A stretch of 21,142 bases of DNA. It comes from Tardiphaga sp. (GTDB lineage Bacteria > Pseudomonadota > Alphaproteobacteria > Rhizobiales > Xanthobacteraceae). The stretch is from the NCBI GenBank assembly GCA_028290765.1, contig JAQGJF010001033.1, positions 1 through 21,142 on the forward strand. The letters are read 5' to 3'. Within the stretch, counting starts at the first letter, position 1, and each line of letters starts with the position of its first letter. Below are positions 14,320 through 21,142 of the stretch, in pieces. The notes below the pieces were generated by a model, which saw only the letters and a list, made by a program, of their open reading frames with translations, had not been told where the DNA came from and made no database searches. The translations under genes were made by a program, and so were the position numbers.

Positions 14320-15492
14320 ATGACCAAAACCACCGCTATCCTGACGAGCCTGCTCGTCACCACCGCGCTGAGTGGATCGGCGCTGGCCCAAGACGCCATC
14401 AAGATCGGCGTCGTCACGCCGCTGTCGGGCACCTATACGCCGATCGGGCAGCAGGTGCGCTGGGGGCTCGAGTTGGCCACCAAGGAGGTCAATGCCGCGG
14501 GCGGCATCATGGGCCGTCAGGTGCAGCTGATCTTCGAGGACGAGGAAGCCAATCCCTCCGTCGCGGTGCAGAAGGCCGAAAAACTGTTCGAAGTGCAGAA
14601 GGTCGACTTCCTGACCGGCACCGTCAATTCCGGTTCGACCCTGGCGGTCGGGCAGACCGCCGAGCGCGCCGGCAAGCTGATCGCGACCACGGTGTCCTTT
14701 GCGGATTCGATCACCGGCGACAAATGTTCGCCCAACGTGTTCCGGGTCAACGCGCGCGCCGGCCAGCAGTCGGCCGCACTGGCCGCCTGGGTGGCTAAGC
14801 AGAAGCCGAAGGCAAAGGTGTTCTTCCTCGGGCCGGACTATGAGATGGGGCGCTCCACCGTCGCGACCTTCAAGAAGACGGTCGAGGGACTGGGAGCGGA
14901 GTCGGTCGGCGAAGTGTTCGCTCCGCTCGACAGCAAGGACTACACGCAATATTTCGGCCAGCTGCGTCAGGCCAAGCCGGAAGTGCTCTACACGTCGGTC
15001 GCCGGCAACGACACCGTGCGCCTTTTGACCCAGATGCAGGATTTCGGCCTGGCCAAGAATCTGCTGGTGGTCGGGGCCTCCGGCACGGTGACATCGCAGA
15101 ACATCGGCGCCATCGGCGCCGCCGCCGACGGCTTCGGAACCGGTGTCGGCTATTCGACCCAGATCGACAACCCCGACAACAAGAAGTTCGTCGAGGCGTT
15201 CAAGGCCGCGACCAAGGCCGAGCCTGATCTGTACGGCGCCGATTCCTATGGCCTGATCTACTTCTACAAGGCGGCGGTCGAGAAGGCCAAGTCGACCGAG
15301 ACCGACAAGGTGCGCGAGGCCATGCGCGGCCTGGAATGGATGACGCCGCAGGGCAAGAAGACCATGCGTGCCGGCGATCATCAGGCGATCCAGCCGATGT
15401 ATGTAGTCCGCGTCACCGGCGGCGCCTTCAAGATCGTCGGTGACGTCGGCGGGGATGAGGCGATCGGTCCCGACGAGTGCAAGCGATTCTGA
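14320..15492 (+). CDS. ABC transporter substrate-binding protein, branched-chain amino acid (LivK) type
   Basis: Periplasmic binding protein of the second importer, 390 residues. The signal peptide MTKTTAILTSLLVTTALSGS is followed by ALA and QD, with cleavage likely after residue 23. The mature protein starts IKIGVVTPLSGTYTPIGQQV, the hallmark of the type I leucine-binding-like fold (Peripla_BP_6), with NAAGGIMGRQVQLIFEDEEA next. The ATG at 14320 has AAAGGGAGA upstream. In Rhodopseudomonas and Bradyrhizobium many of these proteins bind aromatic acids rather than amino acids, which fits the neighbouring catabolic operon. The gene is separated from its permease genes by a palindromic repeat. 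The ligand is not readable from the sequence. Confidence 0.92.
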   Translation: MTKTTAILTSLLVTTALSGSALAQDAIKIGVVTPLSGTYTPIGQQVRWGLELATKEVNAAGGIMGRQVQLIFEDEEANPSVAVQKAEKLFEVQKVDFLTGTVNSGSTLAVGQTAERAGKLIATTVSFADSITGDKCSPNVFRVNARAGQQSAALAAWVAKQKPKAKVFFLGPDYEMGRSTVATFKKTVEGLGAESVGEVFAPLDSKDYTQYFGQLRQAKPEVLYTSVAGNDTVRLLTQMQDFGLAKNLLVVGASGTVTSQNIGAIGAAADGFGTGVGYSTQIDNPDNKKFVEAFKAATKAEPDLYGADSYGLIYFYKAAVEKAKSTETDKVREAMRGLEWMTPQGKKTMRAGDHQAIQPMYVVRVTGGAFKIVGDVGGDEAIGPDECKRF

Positions 15493-15503
15493 GCAAAATG
15501 CGT

Positions 15504-15585
15504 CGTCATTGCGAGGAGCCCTTGCGACGAAGCAATCCAGCCTTGCTTGTGGCCCCTGGATTGCTTCGCTGCGCTCGCAATGACG
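15504..15585. repeat. 82-bp palindromic repeat (CGTCATTGCGAG type), copy 1
   Basis: CGTCATTGCGAG at the left is matched by CTCGCAATGACG at the right, and inside, GAAGCAATCCAG pairs with CTGGATTGCTTC, with a loop around CCTTGCTTGTGGCCC. The whole can form one long hairpin between the binding-protein and permease genes. Repeats of this sequence are, as I recall, widespread in Bradyrhizobium and relatives. Confidence 0.88.
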
Positions 15586-15610
15586 AGCACTGCGTGGGGG
15601 GTAATGCCGA

Positions 15611-16504
15611 ATGACTGTCTTTCTTGAATATATCCAGTTCGTACTGGCGCCGCAGATGATCACCGGGCTCTCGCTCGGGGTCGCCGTGGTGCTGGTCGCG
15701 CTCGGCCTCACCATCATCTTCGGGCTGCTCGATGTCATCAATATGGCCCATGGCGAGTTCTACGCCGTGGGCGCCTATCTGGCGCTGGCGCTCGGCGCCT
15801 CCGGCGTCAGCTTCTGGTTGCTGCTCATTATCGTGCCGCTGGTGATGATCCCGATCGGCTATGCGGTGGAGCGCGGGCTGATCCAGCGAGTCTTCAACAC
15901 GCCGGACCGGCATGTGACCACATTGCTGCTCACCTTCGGGCTCGGCCTCGTGGTCGAGGAAGGCCTCAAGGTGGTATTCGGCCCCAACACCCAGCGGCCG
16001 CCGACGCCGATCACCGGCGCCATCGAGCTGATGGGCGTCATCCTGCCCAACTACCGCCTGTTCCTGATTGTGTTCGGTCTGGCCATCGTCGCCGCGGTCG
16101 CGCTGGTGGTCAACAAGACGCGGCTCGGCGCCATCGTGCGCGCCGCGGCGTTCGATCGCAACATGGCGGCCTCGCTCGGCGTGCCGGTGACGCGGGTATT
16201 TGCCGGCACCTTTGCCTTCGGCGTGGCGCTGGCCGGATTGGCCGGCGTGCTGCTGGCGCCGATCTATTCGGTGTTTCCGACCATGGGCCGCGATTTCGTG
16301 TTCCTGGCCTTCACCGTCGTGATCGTCGGCGGCATGGGGTCGATCGCCGGGGCGGTAGTGGCCGGACTTCTCATCACCCAGATCCAGGCGATGTCGAGCC
16401 TGGTGGTCTCGCCGGTGTGGAGCGATCCGATCGTGTTCGGCATCATGGTGCTGGTCCTCGTCATCCGGCCGCAGGGTCTGTTCGGGCGGCTCGGTCATGC
16501 GTGA
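15611..16504 (+). CDS. Branched-chain amino acid-type ABC permease, LivH family
   Basis: First inner-membrane subunit of the second importer, 297 residues with about eight hydrophobic segments. LTIIFGLLDVINMAHGEFYA (near residues 34-53) is the strongest LivH signature, followed by GAYLALALG. RAAAFDRNMAASLGVPVTRV lies in the cytoplasmic coupling loop, and VIVGGMGSIAGAVVAGLLI near the end is also typical. It starts 118 bp after the binding-protein gene, the gap being mostly the palindromic repeat, and overlaps the next permease gene by 8 bp. Confidence 0.94.
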   Translation: MTVFLEYIQFVLAPQMITGLSLGVAVVLVALGLTIIFGLLDVINMAHGEFYAVGAYLALALGASGVSFWLLLIIVPLVMIPIGYAVERGLIQRVFNTPDRHVTTLLLTFGLGLVVEEGLKVVFGPNTQRPPTPITGAIELMGVILPNYRLFLIVFGLAIVAAVALVVNKTRLGAIVRAAAFDRNMAASLGVPVTRVFAGTFAFGVALAGLAGVLLAPIYSVFPTMGRDFVFLAFTVVIVGGMGSIAGAVVAGLLITQIQAMSSLVVSPVWSDPIVFGIMVLVLVIRPQGLFGRLGHA

Positions 16505-17516
16505 TCCCGCAGCCATCGCAACGCCTCAGGTCATTGACCGGCTGAGTCTCGCCATGCGCGCCAGCCACGTGTTGGTGGCGGTCTTTATTATTGCCGGGCT
16601 GATCTTTGCCGCGGTGGGCTCGGCATTGGGTGACACGTTTTTTCTGCGTCTCGCCACCGAGGCGCTGATCTTCGCCGGGCTGGCGCTCTCCGTTGATATC
16701 CTGCTCGGCTATACCGGCTTGTTGTCGCTGGGGCAGGCGCTGTATTTCGGTCTCGGCGCCTATGTCTCCGCCGTGGTGCTGAAGCAGATTCCATCGTTCT
16801 GGGCGGCGATGGCGGCGGTGCTGGCGGTTTCCCTGGTCCTCGGCGTTGCTGCCGGCCTGATCGCCAACCGGGTGCGCGGCGTCTATTTCGCGCTGGTCAC
16901 CTTCGGCCTCGCCCAGGTGGCGGCGAAGGCCGTCTACAACACGCGAAGCCTCGGCGCCTCCGACGGGTTGATCGGGATCCCGATCGTGCCGATCGATTTC
17001 GGCGTCGGCACCGTGATGTCGAACGCGCCGGCCGGCTTTTTCCTGGTGACGCTTGGCGTGATTATCATTCTCTACCTCATCAGCGCCTATCTGCTCGATA
17101 CGCCATTCGGGCGGGTGCTGGTCGCGCTGCGCGCCAATGAGCGACGGGTACCGTTCCTCGGCTACTCGACCCGCAACGCGCGGCTGGCGGCCTATGTGAC
17201 GGCGGCGGTGGTCGCGGGGCTGTCGGGGGCGCTTTATCCGATGCTGCGTGGTTTCGTCTCGCCGGAGCTGTTGTTCTTCTCGACTTCCGGCAACGCCATC
17301 ATCACCGTCGTTACCGGCGGGGTCGGCACGCTCGCCGGCGCGCTGTATGGCGGGGTGATCCTGACCGTCCTGAAATCCGTCATCGGCTCATGGACGGAGC
17401 ATCACCTTTTGATCATCGGCCTGCTGTTCATGGCCGCCGTCATCTTCCTGCCCAAGGGGCTGATGGGGTTGATCCGGCCGCGGATCGAACGCTTGTTAGG
17501 CGGGGGTCTCCGATGA
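16497..17516 (+). CDS. Branched-chain amino acid-type ABC permease, LivM family
   Basis: Second membrane subunit, 339 residues with about nine hydrophobic segments. LLGYTGLLSLGQALYFGLGA is the classic LivM motif, and LRANERRVPFLGYSTRNARL is its coupling loop. VVTGGVGTLAGALYGGVIL near the C-terminus matches the family. The ATG at 16497 lies within the end of the LivH gene, and the stop overlaps the next ATPase gene by ATGA, so the four downstream genes are translated as one coupled unit. Confidence 0.94.
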   Translation: MRDPAAIATPQVIDRLSLAMRASHVLVAVFIIAGLIFAAVGSALGDTFFLRLATEALIFAGLALSVDILLGYTGLLSLGQALYFGLGAYVSAVVLKQIPSFWAAMAAVLAVSLVLGVAAGLIANRVRGVYFALVTFGLAQVAAKAVYNTRSLGASDGLIGIPIVPIDFGVGTVMSNAPAGFFLVTLGVIIILYLISAYLLDTPFGRVLVALRANERRVPFLGYSTRNARLAAYVTAAVVAGLSGALYPMLRGFVSPELLFFSTSGNAIITVVTGGVGTLAGALYGGVILTVLKSVIGSWTEHHLLIIGLLFMAAVIFLPKGLMGLIRPRIERLLGGGLR

Positions 17517-18253
17517 ATCCGGTGCTCGAAGTCCACAATCTCGGCGTCGCCTTTGGCGGCATTCACGCCGTCAACGACGTGTCGTTCGCGGCCGCGCCCA
17601 ATGCCATCACCACCGTCATCGGTCCCAACGGCGCCGGCAAGTCGACGCTGTTCAATCTGATCAGCGGGCTGATCCGGCCCCATTCGGGCCGGGTCGTGCT
17701 GCGTGGTGTCGACCGCACCGCCTCGCCGCCGCATCTGATGCAGCGCGCCGGCCTCGGCCGTTCGTTCCAGATCACCAATCTGTTCTTCGAACTCACCGTG
17801 TTCGAGAATTTGCGGCTGGCCGCGCAGCGGCTCGAACCGCAAAGCCGTTTCCTGCTGCCAGTCGGCCGAAGCGATCGCGCGCTGGCCCGCGTCGATGCGC
17901 TGGTCGAGCGCTTCCAGCTCGGCGCCAAGACCAGCGAGCTGGCGGGCGCGCTTTCGCATGGCGAACAGCGCCGGCTGGAGATCGCGGTGGCGCTGGCGGC
18001 GGAGCCCTCGGTGCTTCTGCTCGATGAACCGACCCAGGGCATGAGCCATGCCGATACCGCCGACACCGCCATTCTGATCCGTGACCTCGCGCGCGACGTG
18101 ACGATACTGCTGATCGAGCACGACATCGGCGTGGTGATGGATATTTCCGATCACATCGTGGTCATGCATCAGGGCCGGAAACTGGCCGAGGGCACGCCGG
18201 CCGCGGTCAAGGCCGACCCCGCGGTGAAAACAGCCTATTTCGGACACGCATGA
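17513..18253 (+). CDS. ABC transporter ATP-binding protein, LivG family
   Basis: One of two ATPases of the second importer, 246 residues. Walker A GPNGAGKST (37-45), Q-loop region GRSFQITNLF, signature LSHGEQRRLEIA, Walker B VLLLDEP and the switch histidine in LLIEHDIGVVM are all present. The GEQRRLEIA signature and the DEPTQGM tail after Walker B mark LivG rather than LivF. Start is set by the ATGA overlap with the LivM gene; the frame is open upstream to 17390 only inside that gene. It overlaps the LivF gene by four bases. Confidence 0.94.
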   Translation: MNPVLEVHNLGVAFGGIHAVNDVSFAAAPNAITTVIGPNGAGKSTLFNLISGLIRPHSGRVVLRGVDRTASPPHLMQRAGLGRSFQITNLFFELTVFENLRLAAQRLEPQSRFLLPVGRSDRALARVDALVERFQLGAKTSELAGALSHGEQRRLEIAVALAAEPSVLLLDEPTQGMSHADTADTAILIRDLARDVTILLIEHDIGVVMDISDHIVVMHQGRKLAEGTPAAVKADPAVKTAYFGHA

Positions 18254-18960
18254 TGTTGAAGATCGACAACCTTCATGTCCATTACGGGCTCTCGCACATC
18301 ATCCAGGGCGTCAGCATCGAGGCCCGGCCCGGCGAGGTGGTCGGCATTTTCGGCCGCAACGGCGTCGGCAAGACCACGCTGATGAAGACCATCGCCGGCT
18401 GGGTCGGTCCGAGCGCCGGCAGCATTGCGCTCGACGGCAACCGTCTCGACGGTCACCCGCCCGATCGGATCTGCCGGCACGGCGTCGGCTTCGTTCCGGA
18501 AGACCGCCGCATCTTTCCCGGCCTCAGCGTCGAGGAGAATTTGAAACTCGGCCTGATGCAGCGCGCCGGCCGCTCCCGCCGCGAGGAGCAGGCCGAGATC
18601 GACCGCATCTACGCGCGGATGCCGCGCCTCGCCGAACGCCGCCGCCAGGCCGGCACCACACTGTCCGGCGGTGAACAGCAGATGCTGGCGATGGCCCGCG
18701 TCATGATCGGCCGTCCGCAACTGGTGCTGATCGACGAACCGAGCGAGGGCCTGGCGCCGATGATTGTCGCCGATATTTTTGCCATCATCAGCGAGATGAA
18801 GGCGGCCGGCGCTATCGTGCTGCTGGTCGAGCAGAACGTGCACGGCGCGCTCGCGGTGTCGGACAGATTTTACGCCATCGAACGCGGTACGGTCGTGGTC
18901 GCCGGCGATGCCGGCAATGAAGCCGACAAAGCGCGGCTGCTGGAAGCGATCACGGTGTAG
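18250..18960 (+). CDS. ABC transporter ATP-binding protein, LivF family
   Basis: Second ATPase of the importer, 236 residues, pairing with the LivG-type protein. Walker A GRNGVGKT (35-42), VGFVPEDRRIFPGLSVEENL (the LivF-type Q-loop region, Q replaced by E as is common in LivF), signature LSGGEQQMLAMARVM, Walker B LVLIDEP followed by SEGLAP, and VLLVEQNV in place of the switch histidine segment, all typical of LivF. It is the last gene of the plus-strand run; the palindromic repeat after it separates it from the convergent ligase gene. Confidence 0.94.
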   Translation: MMLKIDNLHVHYGLSHIIQGVSIEARPGEVVGIFGRNGVGKTTLMKTIAGWVGPSAGSIALDGNRLDGHPPDRICRHGVGFVPEDRRIFPGLSVEENLKLGLMQRAGRSRREEQAEIDRIYARMPRLAERRRQAGTTLSGGEQQMLAMARVMIGRPQLVLIDEPSEGLAPMIVADIFAIISEMKAAGAIVLLVEQNVHGALAVSDRFYAIERGTVVVAGDAGNEADKARLLEAITV

Positions 18961-18975
18961 CAGGCCGAAAGAGTT

Positions 18976-19058
18976 CGTCATTGCGAGGAGCTCTCGCGAC
19001 GAAGCAATCCAGTTTTTCTTTGGGGCTCCTGGATTGCTTCGCTTCGCTCGCAATGACG
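18976..19058. repeat. 83-bp palindromic repeat (CGTCATTGCGAG type), copy 2
   Basis: Same arms as the copy at 15504-15585 (CGTCATTGCGAG...CTCGCAATGACG; GAAGCAATCCAG...CTGGATTGCTTC), with a different loop around TTTTTCTTTGGGGCT. It fills the gap between two convergent operons, where a long hairpin read from either side could act as a bidirectional transcription stop. Confidence 0.88.
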
Positions 19059-19079
19059 GGGTGCCGTCCTCGTTCAAGC

Positions 19080-20645
19080 TCACGCCTGCCGCCGTGTGCT
19101 CGTCGGCTCCCCCCGCGCCGCCATCATCGCATCCACCTGCTCGCGCAATTCGCGCTTCAACACCTTGCCCAGCGAATTGCGCGGCAACGCTTCGACGACG
19201 AAGATGTATTTCGGCTTCTTGTAGCCGGCGATCAGGGTCTTGACGTGGTCGAGGATCGAAACATCGTGCAGCTCCGCGCCGGGCAGTGCCTCCAGGAAGG
19301 CCACCACCGCCTCGCCATAGATCGGATCCGGAACGCCGATCACCGCGGCGTCGGCTACGCCGGCATGGCTGATCAGCGCCTGTTCGACTTCCTTGGAGTA
19401 GATGTTGAAGCCGCCGCTCAGGATCATATCCTTCTTGCGGTCGACGATGTACAGGTAGCCTTCGGCGTCGATCCTGGCCATGTCGCCGGTATGGATCCAG
19501 CCGTCTTCGATCGCTTTGGCGGTGTCCTCGGGCCGGTTGTAATAGCCGCGCATCACCGCGTAGCGGCCGGGCTCGCCGACCCGCACCAGCAATTCGCCGG
19601 GTTCGCCCTGGGCGACATCGGCGCTTTGGTCGTCGACGATCCGCACTTCGACGCCGGGCGTCGGCCGACCGACCGAGCTCGCATGGGTGAACTGCTCTTC
19701 ATGAGACAGCGAGGTCACGCCGCCGACCTCGGTCATGGCGAAGAACGACACCAACTGGACATTGGGCAGCAGCGCGATCAGCTGTCGCTTGAGTTCGACC
19801 GGAAAGGCCTCGCCGGTGACGACGATGCGCCGCAGCGAGGCGCAGCGCGACGGATCGGCGGAAATCTCCGGCATCAGCATCCGGCAGACGGTCGGCACCA
19901 TGCCGGCCACGGTGACGCTCTCGCGGGCGATGGTCTCGATCGTCTGCTTCGGATCGAACCTGGTCATGATGATCAGCGTGCCGCCCAGGGTGAGCGCATT
20001 GCCGAGCCGGGCAAAGCCGGTGCGGTGCGCCAGCGGCGTCGTGACCAGGAAACGGTCGGCGTGGGAGATGCCCCATTCGATGGCGTTGATGAAACCATGC
20101 TGGGTGACGATGTTGGAATGGGTGACGATGGCGCCCTTGGGCTTACCGGTGGTGCCGGAGGTGTACATGATCAGCGCGTCGTCGAGGCCGGATTGCAGCC
20201 GCGGCATCGGCTCGGCTTCGGTCTCGGCCAGGGCTGCAAACGGAATGGCGTCGTCGGGCGACGATCCGACCGAGATCCGCACCGCCTTCGGGTTGGCGTC
20301 AAGCACGGCGGTGATCGCCGCACCGTCATTCTCGAAGGCGATGGCGGCCGGCCGACTATCCCCGCAGATATAGCCGAGTTCGTGCGGCGTCAGCCGCGTC
20401 GTCACCGGCACCACGATGGCGCCGAGCGAGAATGCCGCATAGAACAATTCGACGATCGCGGTGGAGTTGGGCAGAAACAGCACCACGCGGTCGCCCTCGC
20501 GCACGCCCTGCCGGCGCAGGCCGCTCGCCAGGCGGGCGATCCTGCGCTCCAGTTCGGCGTAGCTGATGCGTTCATCGCCGCAGATCAGCGCGATCTTGCC
20601 CGGATAACGGATCGCCTGGGCGCGAAGCATGAGCTCGAGACGCAT
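19080..20645 (-). CDS. Acyl-CoA ligase, ANL superfamily
   Basis: Activates a fatty or aromatic acid to its CoA thioester; 521 residues. Motifs in order: P-loop MYTSGTTGKPKGAI, TPLAHRTGF, FFAMTEVGG, WIHTGDMARID, hinge VDRKKDMILSGGFNIYSKEV and the catalytic lysine in PRNSLGKVLKREL. The family is that of 4-coumarate and medium- or long-chain acyl-CoA ligases; the substrate cannot be set. It begins directly after the stop codon of the OB-fold gene (TAA then ATG), so the two are co-translated and probably share a pathway with the thiolase-like gene before them. It is convergent with the importer operon and not clearly part of the furoate route. It differs throughout from the ligase at 11674-13218. 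Confidence 0.92.
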   Translation of the reverse strand: MRLELMLRAQAIRYPGKIALICGDERISYAELERRIARLASGLRRQGVREGDRVVLFLPNSTAIVELFYAAFSLGAIVVPVTTRLTPHELGYICGDSRPAAIAFENDGAAITAVLDANPKAVRISVGSSPDDAIPFAALAETEAEPMPRLQSGLDDALIMYTSGTTGKPKGAIVTHSNIVTQHGFINAIEWGISHADRFLVTTPLAHRTGFARLGNALTLGGTLIIMTRFDPKQTIETIARESVTVAGMVPTVCRMLMPEISADPSRCASLRRIVVTGEAFPVELKRQLIALLPNVQLVSFFAMTEVGGVTSLSHEEQFTHASSVGRPTPGVEVRIVDDQSADVAQGEPGELLVRVGEPGRYAVMRGYYNRPEDTAKAIEDGWIHTGDMARIDAEGYLYIVDRKKDMILSGGFNIYSKEVEQALISHAGVADAAVIGVPDPIYGEAVVAFLEALPGAELHDVSILDHVKTLIAGYKKPKYIFVVEALPRNSLGKVLKRELREQVDAMMAARGEPTSTRRQA

Positions 20646-21080
20646 TTACGCGGCCTTTCCAGCCTCGACGAGGTTGAAGGCGGGGTATGGCACATCGTCG
20701 CCGAGCCTGTCCCATGCCAGTTCGACGCGCTGGCCGATGGCGACCTTGTCCGGATCGGCATTGAGGATGTTGCCGATGATGCGGACCTTCTCGTCGAGTT
20801 CGACGGTGACGACCGACAGCGGCAGCCGGCCGTCGAGGCCCGGGCCCGGCACCCGGATTACGGTGCAGGCGTAGATGGTGCCCTTGCCCGAGGCTTCCCG
20901 CCATTCGAGGTTGCGGCTGCCGGTGAAGATCGAGACCGGGCGCGGATAGTGCTGATAGCGTCCGGTGTCCTTGCAATATTGCAGCATCAGCTTGCCGCCT
21001 TTGGCGCCTTCCCAGAAGGTCGCGGTATCGACATAGGTGGAAGGTTTCGGGACCGGACGTCCGGTTTTTTCGTCAGCCAT
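20646..21080 (-). CDS. DUF35 OB-fold protein, thiolase partner, without usual zinc ligands
   Basis: Small protein of 144 residues of the Zn-ribbon/OB-fold (DUF35) family, which acts as a partner of thiolase-like enzymes on acyl-CoA. The N-terminal FWEGAKGGKLMLQYCKDTGR and YPRPVS follow the family layout, then the OB-fold part GKGTIYACTVIRVPGPG and PLSVVTVELDE. Relatives commonly have CxxC...CxxC before the OB fold; here the places read Cys36-x2-Thr39 and Ser50-x2-Thr53, so zinc is unlikely to bind. The ATG at 21080 is chosen for its GGAGG 7 nt upstream; a TTG at 21086 would add two residues. Its start lies just after the stop of the thiolase-like gene. Confidence 0.87.
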   Translation of the reverse strand: MADEKTGRPVPKPSTYVDTATFWEGAKGGKLMLQYCKDTGRYQHYPRPVSIFTGSRNLEWREASGKGTIYACTVIRVPGPGLDGRLPLSVVTVELDEKVRIIGNILNADPDKVAIGQRVELAWDRLGDDVPYPAFNLVEAGKAA

Positions 21081-21082
21081 GT

Positions 21083-21142
21083 TCAAGCCTCCAGGATCAT
21101 GGCGGCACAGGTTCCCCAGTTGCGCGCAAAGGGAAAGACGCC
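21083..21142 (-). CDS. C-terminal end of a probable thiolase-like gene, cut by window edge
   Basis: Only 19 codons and a TGA are visible: GVFPFARNWGTCAAMILEA. The stop is 2 bp before the ATG of the OB-fold gene, whose Shine-Dalgarno lies in its last codons. DUF35 genes nearly always follow a thiolase or HMG-CoA-synthase-like gene, and the ending (small residues, then MILEA) is compatible with that. The family is inferred mainly from the neighbour. Confidence 0.45.
   Translation of the reverse strand, partial: GVFPFARNWGTCAAMILEA

Noticed and set aside
1..21142. CRISPR array, tRNA, rRNA, phage or defence genes
   Set aside because: No regular direct repeats with spacers, no cloverleaf or rRNA sequence, and no phage or nuclease cluster apart from the small GIY-YIG gene were found by reading both strands.

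Overview
The window is about 21 kb of GC-rich DNA from an alphaproteobacterium, most likely Bradyrhizobium or a close relative in the Nitrobacteraceae. This rests on strong third-position GC bias, gene order, and dispersed palindromic repeats (CGTCATTGCGAG...CTCGCAATGACG, ATTCCGGG...CCCGGAAT) that I recall from those genomes. No rRNA, tRNA, CRISPR array, phage gene or transposase was seen.

Layout. (1) 1-682 (-): LysR-type regulator, cut by the window edge, divergent from the next genes across an AT-rich operator with interleaved ATCATT/AATGAT arms. (2) 865-2952 (+): a UbiX-type flavin prenyltransferase and a UbiD-type decarboxylase; the decarboxylase has an in-frame TAA at codon 28. (3) 2985-5958 (+): taurine/nitrate-type ABC importer (binding protein, ATPase, permease), then an AraC-type regulator (5969-6811). 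(4) 6813-7215: a small unit with inverted hairpin ends around a GIY-YIG gene, itself shortened by a TAG. (5) 7349-14050 (+): a tightly overlapping operon of molybdenum hydroxylase large, FAD and 2Fe-2S subunits, acyl-CoA synthetase and crotonase. (6) 14320-18960 (+): branched-chain-amino-acid-type ABC importer, five genes. (7) 19080-21142 (-): acyl-CoA ligase, an OB-fold (DUF35) protein and the last 19 codons of a probable thiolase-like gene, convergent on part 6.

Interpretation. Large/FAD/FeS/CoA-synthetase/crotonase in that order, plus a UbiD/UbiX pair, matches the hmfABCDE and hmfFG genes for furan-acid degradation described in Cupriavidus basilensis. In that scheme HmfF (with prenyl-FMN from HmfG) decarboxylates 2,5-furandicarboxylate to 2-furoate, HmfD makes 2-furoyl-CoA, HmfABC hydroxylates the ring, and HmfE helps open the product towards 2-oxoglutaroyl-CoA and 2-oxoglutarate. 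The two ABC systems would supply the acids and the LysR and AraC proteins would control the two halves. Substrate assignment is inference from gene set, order and a few residues; an aromatic or other heteroaromatic acid is the main alternative.

Most notable: the nonsense codon in the decarboxylase behind an intact ribosome binding site; the repeat-bounded GIY-YIG unit; two 180-bp multi-hairpin repeats whose stems differ by compensatory changes; and the fusion of a CoxG-like domain to the hydroxylase large subunit.
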